Part shown: in pieces, positions 45,701-57,340 of the stretch | Numbering within the stretch: the stretch's first letter is position 1 | Layout: the number at the start of each line of letters is the position of its first letter | Assembly (NCBI GenBank): GCA_036924285.1 | Contig: JAYKYS010000010.1 | Coordinates: 10,143,001 to 10,207,000, forward strand | DNA from: Asterella californica | Taxonomy: Eukaryota; Streptophyta; Marchantiopsida; Marchantiales; Aytoniaceae | DNA length: 64,000 nt | Reading direction: 5' to 3' | Notes under the pieces: generated by a model | Told to the model about the DNA's origin: nothing | What the model saw: only the letters and a program-made list of their open reading frames with translations | The model's database searches: none | Made by a program: the position numbers and the translations under genes

Positions 45701-46980
45701 ATAACTTTTCGATAGAGTTCATCAGCATACATTAAGGTTATATTTCATGACATTATTTATGAAAGATTCTAACATCATTTTATCATAATTGATATTATAA
45801 ATAGTCATATTATATTACATCTATTTTCTGATACCCTTATGATTTTTTGACATGTCGTAGTTTTCCAACATCTCGTAGTTTTACAACACCTTTCTACACC
45901 TTTCCCACAACTATTTTCTGACATCTTTGTGTCTTGACTATGTCACAAATTTGAGAACCAACCAAGGAAGCGATGGAAATAATGGTTACTAGTGTAACCC
46001 GTCCAGCATGAACGTTATGCATATAGCCGTGGATTACTATGACCCTAACAGTGATTTGTCATCATCTCTTGACGAGAATAAGGAGCTTTAAGTTGCAGTC
46101 CAACAACTCAAGTAATCACATAAACTAGGGATAAGTACTCAACCAGTAACTATAAACTCTACCACTGTTTGTTTGTGAAACTTTATCACTAAGCATCACC
46201 TTGTTCGACATACAGATCAAGGAGTTGGTGATCTATATCTAATTTCATGCTTCATATGAGACACTAGTAAACCAAGAAGACTCTTCTCAAAAGTAGAAGA
46301 AGATCCAACATCAAATCTCTTTTGATATATATGCCGTTGCAATAAGTTTTCACAAAATCTTTGCAAAAATCCTTTCTTCTTTATGCTTCCTAGAGTTTTG
46401 CTGCTAACTGGACCGTCTTTACGTCTCCAACCTGTCACCAGATCCCACGAGAAGAGAGACTATGGAGGATGCATATACGACATGTGAGGAGGAGAAGGAG
46501 GAGACTTATCACATCTGTAAATTTCTGCATAAATATGTGTTATTGCAAGCATCTATCCATCATAATGTTTGTAGATATACGTCATCATATGAATCTCTGA
46601 GGTGAGTGTATACTCGTATGCAACTATCTATTTAATATTTTCCTAAACATTATGATTTATGCATGACTCTGATCAAAATCATGTTTGAAATAACGCATGT
46701 AGCAAATGATAAAGTCAAGCTTGTAGTAGATATGTGAGAACTCTATTGTAATATTTGATAAAAAAATTACTAAGTTTTTTGAAAACTATCAATAATATGT
46801 GCAAAATGTCTTGAAGTAATATTTTATGTATTCTATATCATTTAAGATGTTTTCTCCACATCTTGTTGACTTCTTTCCGACATTGTTCATACCTCATTCA
46901 TACATCATTAGATGTCAAAATGCTACTATTTTTGACATTTTGTATATTTGATGTCAAAAAATCTTAAATTTGTAGTAGTG
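42721..46980. mobile_element. CACTA-type (EnSpm) DNA transposon, 4.26 kb
   Basis: The left end is CACTACTACAAATT at 42721-42734 and the right end is its exact inverse, AATTTGTAGTAGTG, at 46967-46980; similarity continues imperfectly to about 30 bases (TTTTTTTACAT versus TTTTTTGACAT). Both flanking kilobases carry many short sub-terminal repeats around TTTTGACAT, in both orientations, at 42765-43320 and 45620-46970, as is typical of CACTA elements. GAAC reads across both junctions (42718-42721, 46980-46983), so either the target duplication is GAA/AAC, offset by one base, or the ends are ACTAC/GTAGT with GAAC duplicated. No transposase (TNP2-like) domain was recognised inside, so it is probably non-autonomous. 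Confidence 0.85.
43640..45550. other. Interior of the CACTA element, origin unknown
   Basis: The core between the sub-terminal repeat zones is higher in GC and free of the TTTTGACA motif. Frames at 44733-45098 and 44545-44874 (minus) match no protein I recognise. It may be captured host DNA or part of another element. Confidence 0.35.
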
Positions 46981-46983
46981 AAC

Positions 46984-49900
46984 GAGACGCAGTTGCGAAG
47001 CTCTATGCTTTCAATTACGCTTCAAAAGTTATTGTCGTAGGTTGGGTTCAAGGAATTGTTTAAAGATTCTATTCAGTTTTGTGGTTCACAGAGAAATATC
47101 AAAAGTGTAAACATACAAGGTTTGGCATATATGAAGGATTCATTCTCGTGGTCATGTGTGTCTCTCTCTTCTTTGTTCATGCACATGATATATTCATAAT
47201 CAAGAGCCCTTATTTTATTGCACAATCCTCATGCAACATACGATATCATGGTAAAGTACGATTCTCAACTATTCAAGACGATTGCTCCATCTAGTCTAGT
47301 GACCAACTATAATATGTGTTATTTTAATGATGCATCCCTTAGAATCCTCCATCTTAGCAATATGCACATGTATAAATGATAAAATATCAAGCATACCACA
47401 TGTATGAATATTACTACATATATTCGTGTGCTTTCAAGTGTGAGATTGGTGAACTTGCACAATTTATTGTTCTTGTGTATAAAACGAATGAGAATGACTT
47501 GAGAGTACATTCTACTTGAAGGGATTCATGAAAGATTACTTGTACAAAGAATGCAGCTCAATGTCAAGAGTGTATGAGTCCTTCTTGGTATTCTTATTCT
47601 TGATGTTTATATGAAGTTCTTGTGCCATAAGAGATGAATGGAGAGCTCTGTCGATTGCTGAAATTTCCATTTTGAATCCCTTTGTAGATCAAACTTATAT
47701 ATCTAGAATTTGTTCGTTTCCAATCATTTTTGACAAGATTATTTAAGCATCTTCACCATGCAAGTTTTTTGTTCACATGTTTTAGTGGTCTCACATGTTA
47801 TCACTTACAATCAAGAACGAATTCTCATCATTTTATTTCTAGTTTGAAAAAAAATAATTTTGAATCAGCTGCGCTATTTAACTTCAACACCAAGTGTGAG
47901 GTAAGGTACATCTGCCGATCCAAAGTTATGTGTCGAATGTTAATAGTGAAAAATTTTAGAGAATAATACAGCCAAGATATCATGCGATCACTTGTATCTT
48001 TTTTTGTGATTATGATCATTTAATGATTTTGTGTAAATATCTTGACTTTATACATATATATAAATTAGTATATATCATTGAGAGAACCAATACTTAGGTT
48101 GAAGAGATATTTAAGAGGATTTCTAGAAAATACTGGTTTTCTTCGACAAGTCCTTTTTCAAATGAAACACTATTGCTAAATCAAGACATTCTGAAGACCT
48201 CCGAACGTTCATGGTCACTTTTAACAGTGCAGCCACATGGATGATGGATACCCTTCCTGAGTGGTGCTCGATAAAACATTTTATTTGTATATAACATCAA
48301 CATGATTTGTATTGATAAATCGATAAATTATTTTATTTTTACATAATATCAACATTGTTTTATTAACATAAAGAGATATAATGTTCTCCAAAGTTTGTTG
48401 AACATGCTTAATTTAGTCACGGAAGGATTGACTAATAAATCAATGTTCGGAATAAATCATCTCTATTTTGTACCAAGATATATCACTTGTACTTTCAAAA
48501 AGGAATGTGCGCTTGTCTTATGGGTTATCTATAAGTATCATTGCAACTCTCAGTATGGTTACATTAAATATTTGCAGAAACATATCTTTGAATTGTTTTA
48601 GTCTATAATCTGTAGATAACACTTACATAACTCCCGTTAACACAAAGCCAACAAACAAATCCCAAAATTGACTGAGTATGCTTATTATAAAGTTTAAACT
48701 TTCGTGAAACGAATTTGCGCTTATATCCTTTGATGCACATGTCATCATAGTTGTATTATTCGTCACATTCTTCGTCACATGACTCTTCTGTTATATATAA
48801 CAATATGATGAGAAGATAAGTAAATATAAGAAACATCCCGTGTCAAATTACTCGGGGGACAACTCTATGTATCTTGCTGATAACACGCGTGAGTCAACAA
48901 GTATTGTAATACTTATATTTTGATTATAATAAATAATTTTAAGTATCCTATTTTATAAACAGAAAAAATTATTTTCAAAAAAATTTACTTTTTGATATAG
49001 AATCTTATATTTTTATCTTAAAACTTGTTTAAAGATTAAAAACAATCTATACTAATTTTCAAAATTTCAAAATTGTTTATTAAAAATACCTTAACTTTTC
49101 TTATACGTGTTTTTAACAAAAACCATTAGTGATAGTGATTCTTTCTTATTGAGGCTAGGTGTTTTAGTTCCAAAGGTAAATACTTTTTGTAAGAGGACTC
49201 GTTGGAAACGGTTCGGTTGTTGGAAGCGAACTTCCGAGCGAAACATGTCCAAAGTGTAAATTGTAAGGTTGAGTAAATAGCTTACCCATCCTCAGTGGCT
49301 TTTTTTTATAGGTAAAGTAAGCGTGAGTTTTGCTTAGAGGGTCCTTTTGAGACCTATTGTGTACAATTGAGAAAGATATGCAGCCTGAGTGTTGGATTAG
49401 GGTTTAGACCAATTCTGCTAAGATGACATGATGTCGAGTTTGATTGTAAATTATATGTATATTAAAATAAGTTATATATATATTTTTTGTTGGAAATTTG
49501 TGCTATTACGTTGTCGTTCGTTTTACTCGTCTTTCTTGACTAAATTTCAACATCTAGCCAGATGCATAATTATATTTATTGTTATTTTTCAACGTTAACA
49601 CTCGTGAAAAGAAATTGTTGATATCAGATATCATATTTTTCTGTAGGTATTTTAAATTTATTTTACTAGTAACATATGTTGCTAAGATAGTTCAGCTATC
49701 AATGAGATTGCTACAGAACTGAAAATATTTCAGTTACATCAGTATGAGAGAGTGAATCTTCCTATCGAACTTCAGAAAGCATGTTAGAATTACAAGACAT
49801 AAAGTTGAATCTCCTTTTCTTCCTTTCTTTCTTATTGTTTCTGTTTTTCTTATCAGCAACTAACATCAAACGTTATCTTACGGATCTTATAACTCATTTG

Positions 49901-50962
49901 TACATGAATGGAGGGCTTAAGGTGGTGGTTCTTTGATGTTGTAGATGGATTCAAAATATAAGTGTCTTACTGTTTTGAGATTTATAAATTATCTGAAGAC
50001 GAAGGCAAAGTATACCATGCTTCTTCCTACAAAAATGGGGTGATTCATGAAATTCTGCTTACTTCCTTCAAATAATAGTCCATAAAGCTAAAAATATTTA
50101 CTATGGGAACATCATTTTCTTCCCCTCTTCCTCTTCATTCTGATAGGCTTTTGGAAAACTACCTCTTATGAATATTCGACACTTTAACTAGGTGAGAACT
50201 GATATTGTCCCTAACTAAAGTCTATCTCTTTTAGTTTGTCCTTCATCGTCTCCATCTGAGACCTCAAAAACAACCTAAGGGAGTTTCATTGTGTCTTTGT
50301 TTCTTGGTGAAATAAGAAGAAGGTCTACGGAAGTGATACCAAAGTGTCCGAGTATAATTAATCAGCCACTCAAGAGCTAGTAGAAGATGCATACTGAGTG
50401 ACACTTCGCGCTCAAGGTTTTCTGAACTATTAATGTAATAATTTGAGAAGATTGCGGAAAAAAGCTCATCGACAAGTACTTGATCATAAATTTTTGCAAA
50501 AATCTATTCTGTGTACGCTAGAACTTGTTAAGAAGGACTTTCCTTGATTGGATTGTGTCTCTTTTCGGGACATGTTTGAAGTAGAGACATAAGATGAATA
50601 TCCTGCCCCACGGACTTGTACAAAAAAAAGGAAAAGGACAAGAATGGTAAAAACACCTGTCGTTTCAAAGGGGATTGCACGCCAGCCAGGATGTTTAATT
50701 TTGAGATGTACTTTTTGGGGGGGTGCACTGTAAAATTAAAAGTGAAGGAATGAATACGCGCCTGGTTGAAGACGTCAAATACTTAAACGACAAATATCTA
50801 AATTTAGAATACTATATTTAAAATGCTATATTTAAAAAATCTAATTTGAACATCTCACAGGAGAAAGAAACACATGGCCTTCTAAAAAAGTCATAAACCC
50901 ATACACACTGTGAACACACCTGGAACTATCCGAGTATAAGTGAATTCCTGTCGTGAGTCAGT
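46984..50962. other. AT-rich spacer, no supported gene
   Basis: Only short frames on both strands. The segment 49140-49440 is slightly higher in GC (GGTTGAGTAAATAGCTTACC...GTGTTGGATTAGGGTTTAG) but has no open frame of note. No transposon ends or RNA genes recognised. Confidence 0.5.
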
Positions 50963-51078
50963 AGATCATTGAGGCTATAATTTAGAGCTAACCCTTCCTA
51001 AGAAAAGGGTTAGCTCTAAATTATACCCCATGTACACTGTCTAAGTGTACATGGGTGAATATACAGCCTCAATGATCT
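50963..51078. repeat. Three-stem perfect palindrome (T-shaped)
   Basis: An outer 14-bp stem, AGATCATTGAGGCT (50963-50976) with its exact complement at 51065-51078, encloses two perfect hairpins. The first has a 21-bp stem (50976-50996 with 51005-51025) and an 8-base loop. The second has a 12-bp stem, CCCATGTACACT (51027-51038) with AGTGTACATGGG (51044-51055), and a 5-base loop. All three stems are free of mismatches. No coding sequence is present. Confidence 0.92.
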
Positions 51079-51555
51079 CTAAACGTTATAGCTCATGAGC
51101 ATAATTGGCTCAACATTTGTACACGATGTGTTGTGTCTAATAGCTCTTTGTGCTACGTTTCAAAGTGTTTTTCATTTTTCGATTTGTTATATTTTAATCG
51201 ATGAGACTTTGCATACTATGACACATATCTCAGAGAGACGACTCGTTTTGAGGAGCCATGACTGCAATTGTGAAAAAACGTTCAGAAGTATAAATTCTTT
51301 TTGAGGAATCAACTAGTCTTGATTTATCTTCGGATGAGGAAGATAGTGAACTAATTGTTGTTAATATGCATCCAAAGCATACATTCGTCAGGGTGGAGGA
51401 AAAAGATAAGCAAATTAATGAGATACGAATTGAGCCATTCGTTGACTGGAAATAAACTGGATGTGTATGTACAGAAAGAGGAGAAGCCACTTATTCCAAA
51501 CATAGTAACGAGTACTTATGTACTATACTTAGAATATAATAGACTAAGCACAATC

Positions 51556-51612
51556 TGAAGTTATCACAATGATAACTAGAGTGTCTATTATCTCAAACGT
51601 CGGGTGTTCGAG
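51556..51612 (+). repeat. Possible tRNA-derived SINE fragment
   Basis: AACTAGAGTGTCTATTATCTC followed by ACGTCGGGTGTTCGAGCC resembles the anticodon and T arms of a tRNA-like sequence, with a B-box-like GGTGTTCGAGCC. The A-box side (TATCACAATGAT) is poor. Weak evidence. Confidence 0.3.
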
Positions 51613-51844
51613 CCGAACTGAAGAGATTTTCGTAACGAATAATATTCTATTAATATTAAGACATTAACGTTATACAATAATGTGATTATTACCCTGGAAG
51701 TTTAAAGAAGTATCTGGATTATTAAGTACCGTCTAAAGTACATGATGGTCACATCTGATTCCTTCTCATGAAAAATAAGCAATTCTCAATAACAAAAAGA
51801 TACTCTAATATATGAAACGGACTGAGCTAGGTGGTAATGCAAGG

Positions 51845-51872
51845 ATACTATACAACAAAAGTTGTATAGTAT
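51845..51872. repeat. 12-bp perfect hairpin
   Basis: ATACTATACAAC at 51845-51856, loop AAAA, then GTTGTATAGTAT at 51861-51872. No run of T follows on either side that would suggest a pol III terminator. Confidence 0.75.
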
Positions 51873-54200
51873 ACACTACAAAGCGTAAAAACACGTTTTG
51901 CAATTTATCAAGATAATATGGGACATAAATGATATATTTTGCAGTGATTCATTTACAATGCGAGATGCTAGATGGCGTTTCGTCGTGGATATAGCTGTAG
52001 AGAGCTTGTAAGGAAGTTACAGAAAATTTTGAAAGGACTATGTAAACTGAAAAATCATTGTACTAAGAATGACGAGACATTCTCATACCTATGACCCAAA
52101 TTGAAAATTTTCGATACCTATGAGTCCGAACTCTAATATCGTTAGCTAGGTTGAATAGTTGTGATGGATAGTCATACCACTCACTGTTGTTGTTCCACGT
52201 TACTTTTATGTAACCGAATGCCATCAACAACTACATCATCGGTGATAGAGTGAAACCATGAAACTACAGATAAGTGAAAATGAAACCATGAAACCACAGA
52301 TGAAGTAAAAATGAAACCATAAAGGAAGTATGTGCAATATTGCAGGTAAAAATAGAAAATTTGGACGAAAAATTAATCGCTCGCATACGTGCCATCTCCA
52401 TTCGGAGATGAAAAGCGTGCTAGTATGTATAGTCCTTTGGTTCCATATTCGATATTTGGGTTGGTTCAATTTTTATATTCGGAGGGTAAACAAGATATAA
52501 AGAAAAGTGTCTGTTTTGTTTTGAATTGGTCTTGATAAGGGGATACAAACGATACATGCGAATATTTTTTGGTTACTTTGACTATTGCTGTAACAAATGG
52601 ACAGAAAAACGGTTATCGGTTCATCACTGGCCCGGTTTCCAGTTTCAGTTTTTTTCTGCTTCTAATAATTCTTCCTGTGCTCTACAGCATCAAGTGGGAA
52701 TATACGAGTCTCACACAGGTGTTATCTCCACTCGTGGCTTGGAGTAAGTTTCAAGCTTAAGGAATTCGAGCCCGGAATGACACACCACACTAAATGCGTG
52801 TATAACAGAGAACAAGGTTCCAGTGAAGGATCCCTCACTCCTCCCTTGGGCTAAGAGAGCTTTATTTTCGGCATGCCAGAATATCCGCACACTGCAAGCA
52901 CTTGCCTTTACGTCGAGAAGTCCGTAACCGGAGTCAGGAGTCCGTTTTGCGTCCTGATTGCGACCTCAGTTGGTGGCATTATCTTTTCTCCTCAGAGGAA
53001 AAGACTGTGGAGTCTGGTGATGCGTTTGTTTGGCCAAAGCTAGGGCAAAACCAGGCGAGACCAGTTCCTATTGGATTGCTATGAATGGATATCGACTGTT
53101 ACTCCCAACATCGTGTGGAAGAGACGGGAATGACAGTAATGACCCTTTGTATCGCTACCTCAGGCCCACTATCCCGTTCGTTGGCTTTGCTGTGAACCAG
53201 CCAGGTTAGTAGCAACCGAAATTTCGCTCCACGAAGCGAAAAAGGGTAATTTATCGCGTAAATTCCCCCCGGATATCAAATCACGAATGTGACACAACCC
53301 TCGCGACCGAATCTTGCGAGGGTTGTGGACTTTTTCTAGTAAAGGAGGAGAAGTAGGGGGCAAGTTGTGAAAGGGAGAAATCGCGAAAAGGGTCCATATC
53401 GCGTAGGCTCAGGAAATCACGTCGTCTGGAGGCGTGCCGCACGATATCTTCCCGCCATGTGGCAACCCTCGTGTACTTGACGTTCATTATTGCCGCCTTG
53501 GGAACACTAAGCTCGCTCGGTAGAACACAGTATATCCGGTCATCGAGCCCTTGCTTTAACGCGTCATAAGAACAGGGTGACCGGGCCGTTATGCTAGCTT
53601 AGAAGTTTCAGACTGACGGCTGGGATCTTCTCTCTGGTCAGGAAATCGAGAGACAGGGACGTGAGATCTCCAATCGCACGGTTTGACCACAACCATGACA
53701 AGGAGGCCCCTCGTAGCGCTGGTACGATCGATTTCTGTGGGGAGAACTTCTGCGCTGACAGCCGTCTGATCTGATGCGTATATTTGGCCAGGAGCTTCCT
53801 TCAGCCCTCTTCTCTCTACCGTTCCCCGTCGTCGCGCAAGGACATGAGGGTGGGTTGATATGGAGTATACTCCCAACGACTAGATCTGAGCAGCCTGCGG
53901 CACTCCGCCGGCGATAGGGTCTCGCCGGAAGTTGACTCGAGCGGACCGAAGGCGATTGGACGTGCGCCGTGGATGTGCATGGATCGGAGAATGACGGGAC
54001 GTGAAAAGCAGCGTAAAAACACGAATGTCAGGGTTTTGGTAGGGTTTTACGGTGTTAGGATGAGAGGATCGACGGCCTGAGGTTTCCCGCCAAAAATGCA
54101 GGGAGGTTTTAATGTGGGGTTAAGGGGGAAGTAAAGTGGGCGGGAAGGTGAAAGAGGCTTTTGGACGTCAGAAGTGAAGAGAGGGGTTTGAAAGTTTGAA
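51873..54200. other. Spacer; GC rises after 52.5 kb
   Basis: From 52530 the sequence shifts to genic GC. Frames at 52526-52760 (plus) and 53281-54022 (minus, for example MHIHGARPIAFGPLESTSGE near 53920-53980) are open for 60-95 codons but match nothing I recognise and no splice model joins them convincingly. A short inverted repeat, CAACCCTCGCGA with TCTTGCGAGGGTTG, lies at 53296-53325. An unrecognised gene cannot be excluded. Confidence 0.35.
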
Positions 54201-54299
54201 AATAGATTTGCCGGTGAGCTTTAAATTTGAATGTTTGAAAGTTAGAGCACGGAGAGTAAAGTTTTCTTTAAGGAGACCGGGCATACCGGTTGCCCGCAA

Positions 54300-55743
54300 C
54301 GGGAAGTGCTTCCGGTCAGCCGGTTCACCCTCGCCGCTCTCCTCGAACCCTCACCCGTGCCCCTCGAAGGCCTTCTCAGAGCCTACCTTCTTTCCCTGTC
54401 GTCTCACTCTTCAGCGTTCTCTTGTCGCAGCCTGCTCTTCCCTCCTTCGCCTTGGCTTCCCCTCCCGTCTGTCCTTGCTTGCCTTACCCTCTTCTCTTCA
54501 CGTATGTTGTTGCCTCTTCGACCATTGCTCCGAGTGTGAGTAGTGAGTCCTCACCGTCTCGCTTCCTTTCCATACGCCTGTGAGCGAGACTCTGTAAGAG
54601 CTAGAGTGGCACCATCGAGACTTCAGCCCCGGCGGTTTGGATTTGTCTACGCGCCGCGCTTGCGGTTCGTGTTAGGTGATTTTCGACCACCCGTTAGTTG
54701 TTGCTGTTCGTTGTCATTTTTTATTGTCCTGGATTTCTAGGCGTTTTTTTCTCCTGCTGTGTAGTCTCGAGGTCTTTGTTTGCCTGACTTGTCCTTGTGT
54801 TGCCGTCTCCCCTTTCAGAAGATTATCTTGCTAGCAGGTCTTCGGTGGAGTCTTACGGCACCGTCGAGGGCGTCGGTCGTAGGAACCTGCCTCGTAACAA
54901 TTTCTCTTGGATTCGACAGGTGATCTACTGCTTCTTGTTTTGATTTGGTTTTTGAGAATCCTGAAGTCGTCGTGATTTCCTTCGTTCTTTTGGCTGCGCT
55001 TTCTAGGAAGCATATTCTGTTTGCTAGTGAAGCGTAACTCCCGAAGTTCTGTTTCTGCGCGTATTTATTCGCAGTTGTATGTGCTCTGCCGCCTTACCTT
55101 CGTTTGCCGTCACCTCGTGTTGCGGTCTTTGGCAAGGAGTCAAGTTTGTTCGTTCTTTCCGTGTTTTTTGGTTCCCGAGAAGTCAACCGGTAAACTGACT
55201 GTTTTATAACGCCAGTGAAGTGTCAAAGGCACTGTCTCAGTCGTTGGATGCGCACTGAGCTTCCTGTTTGGCGATGTTTTAATTTACCTGCTCCTTTTCC
55301 CTCCAGTTATTAGCTTCTCCGTTCTTGACCTGCCATCGTGCTTGTATGATCTGCTTGATGCGACAGTTCATTTCATTGGTATTGCAAAGGCTTGATATGA
55401 TGAGGCTTTCTTGCAGTCAGTGTACCGTATTTTTGTACTCACCGTACTTCTGACAAAGCAGTAACCATGCCTGTACGCGAGATTTAATTTCTGGACCGAG
55501 TTCTCTGTACATGCACATATTCCTCTGTAGTCGTCGTAAGGGGTTTAAAATTGTTCTCGTCTATACTTAATTAGCTATTAAGGCGGAGAATTTCTTCTCC
55601 AAAGCGTGCACGGTGTGACTGATATATATAATCAAGAGGAGTTTTCCAGCAGTGCATTGTTTCTTTCGAGAGTTCCTTGGTCAGTTCTTTCGATTGTTAA
55701 CGGACAAGAATCTGGTGTATGCAGTTCACTGTGAGCTTTTACG
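54300..55743 (+). promoter_or_regulatory. Promoter and leader region of the HMGB gene
   Basis: Pyrimidine-rich plus strand at 54300-54850 (CTTCTTTCCCTGTCGTCTC) is typical of a transcribed plant leader. One model is a leader exon ending at CGACAG/GTGATC near 54918 and a 5' UTR intron ending at TATGCAG near 55722. A simpler model uses the TATA-like element at 55623 and a short unspliced leader. The sequence alone does not decide. Confidence 0.4.
55623..55631 (+). promoter_or_regulatory. TATA-like element before HMGB
   Basis: TATATATAA lies about 120 bases before the ATG at 55744, in otherwise mixed sequence. Position and match suit a TATA box; whether it is used is unknown. Confidence 0.4.
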
Positions 55744-57148
55744 ATGAAGGATACGGGGAAGGCGAAGAAAGGGGCGAATACTCGAGTTGTGAAGGAGAAG
55801 GCCAGCAAAATCGCGGATAAGTAAGTTAATCCGCCCGTTGCAGTTACGGTTCAGGGACTTGAGCTAAGTAATTACAGTACCCTGCAGTTAAATGCGTACA
55901 TGTGTCTCATGTTTCGGTGCTGAATCTCAGGGATATAAAGAAACGCAAGGCTGTTGTGAAAGAAGCAAAGCCTAAGAAGCAACGGAAGTCCAAGAAAGCC
56001 ACCAAAGCCGCCAAGGACCCCAACCAACCGAAAAGGCCTCCCACTGCCTTTTTCATTTTCCTGTAAGATGAACAGTCGGCCCTTTTCTCCGTAATGTGAG
56101 TGTCAGTAGTGGAAGGGCAGGGATATTACTTTCTTGGCAGTGTAGATGAAGCATGTTCATACCTCATATTTTATGCTAAGCTGTCCCACTTGTTACAGAT
56201 GTACTGCGATAGATCCTAACATGCAACATTACGTATTTTTTGTTTCTTTGGAGCAGTGATGAGTTCAGAAAGTCGTTTAAGGAGGATCATCCCGAGGCTA
56301 AGGGTGTCGCGGTGGTAAGTATGCAAGACTGCTTGCTGCCTGGGGATACTAAGTACTTGTATCGCGCATGATCAGTTGCTTGACTCTCTTTAGGAACTTT
56401 GCGGAGTAAATTGTAATTTGAAACCTGACGCGTCCCTCGTTGCACAGGTTGGCAAAGCCGGAGGAGAGAAGTGGAAGGATATGTCGGAATTCGTAGGTCT
56501 CCCTTGCCTTCCACCTTCGGTTTGTAAATGGCCTTCAGAGAATTATATATAAATAATGAAAGCTCTTAAATTGGATTTGAGCTAGGTCCCAGTTGGGGAT
56601 TATAATTTGATGTTTTCATCTCACAGGAAAAGGCTCCCTACATTGCTAAGGCGCAACAGAAGAAGGTGGAGTACGACAAGTCAATGTCAGCATACAAGCA
56701 AAAACAGGTACTGAAAAGATTCCCTCTTTCATATTGTTGGAACTTGTGTGGTCCATCTTATCGTGAGTATGCTAATGTTATCTCATCCTCTTTGTCTGAC
56801 GAGAATGCAGAAACCCAGTTATGGGCTTCTGCGAGTAAATTCGCTTTAACGGTTGATAGTGTGTACGTTTTTTCCTCCATTCAAGGGTTTTCTTTTTGAC
56901 CGTTGTGTTTGGTACTGACAGGATGATGAGGAGGATGATGAAGGAACCCCTGAGGAATCCGACAAGTCGAAGCAATCCGAAATCAATGACGATGATGAGG
57001 AGGCTTCGGAGGTAACCCTGTTCATAAGCAAGGCTTAGTTGGCGTGCTGTTTTGGATGGCAGTCGGAGCAGTAGAGGATGGCAATTGTTTTCTGACTTGT
57101 TGAACTTGTCGTCCACAGCAGGAAGAGGACGAAGATATAGACGATTAG
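55744..57148 (+). CDS. HMGB-type chromatin protein, 7 coding exons
   Basis: Single HMG-box protein of the plant HMGB family: a nuclear architectural factor that binds the DNA minor groove with little sequence preference and bends it. Exons: 55744-55820, 55931-56062, 56257-56314, 56448-56492, 56627-56707, 56922-57011 and 57119 (or 57122)-57148; every intron is GT-AG and the reading frame is kept, giving 170 or 169 residues. Residues 1-54 are Lys-rich (KKRKAVVKEAKPKKQRKSKK). The HMG box spans about 55-128, from DPNQPKRPPTAFFIFL through EFRKSFKEDHPEAKGV, GEKWKDMSEFEKAPY and KKVEYDKSMSAY, keeping the usual Pro, Phe, Trp, Lys and Tyr positions. Residues 132 to the end form the acidic tail (DDEEDDEGTPEES...EEDEDIDD). 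The last acceptor, ACAG/CAG/GAAG, allows either of two sites three bases apart (NAGNAG type). The start is the first ATG in frame. Specific paralogue not assigned. Confidence 0.95.
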
Positions 57149-57180
57149 TCTTTCTACCTGATCAATATCTGCCGCGTTAG

Positions 57181-57340
57181 GTGAGTAACTGTCGAGTGGA
57201 TTCCTGAATTGAGCGCTGGGAGGCGATTTACTGTTTTATTGGAAGTACTATGTAGATGAATGTCACTTGTCGCACTCAAGTTCAGAAGGTCTCGGTGTGG
57301 GCTTTTTCTAATTGTTACTCGTTTTGTTGTCAACGTGCAG
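57181..57340 (+). other. Likely 3' UTR intron of HMGB
   Basis: GCGTTAG/GTGAGTAACT at 57180/57181 and CAACGTGCAG/GATAG at 57340/57341 are good donor and acceptor sites; a branch-like TTGTTACTC and T-rich stretch precede the acceptor. The junction would lie 32 bases after the stop codon, under the usual 50-55-base threshold for nonsense-mediated decay. Confidence 0.55.
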
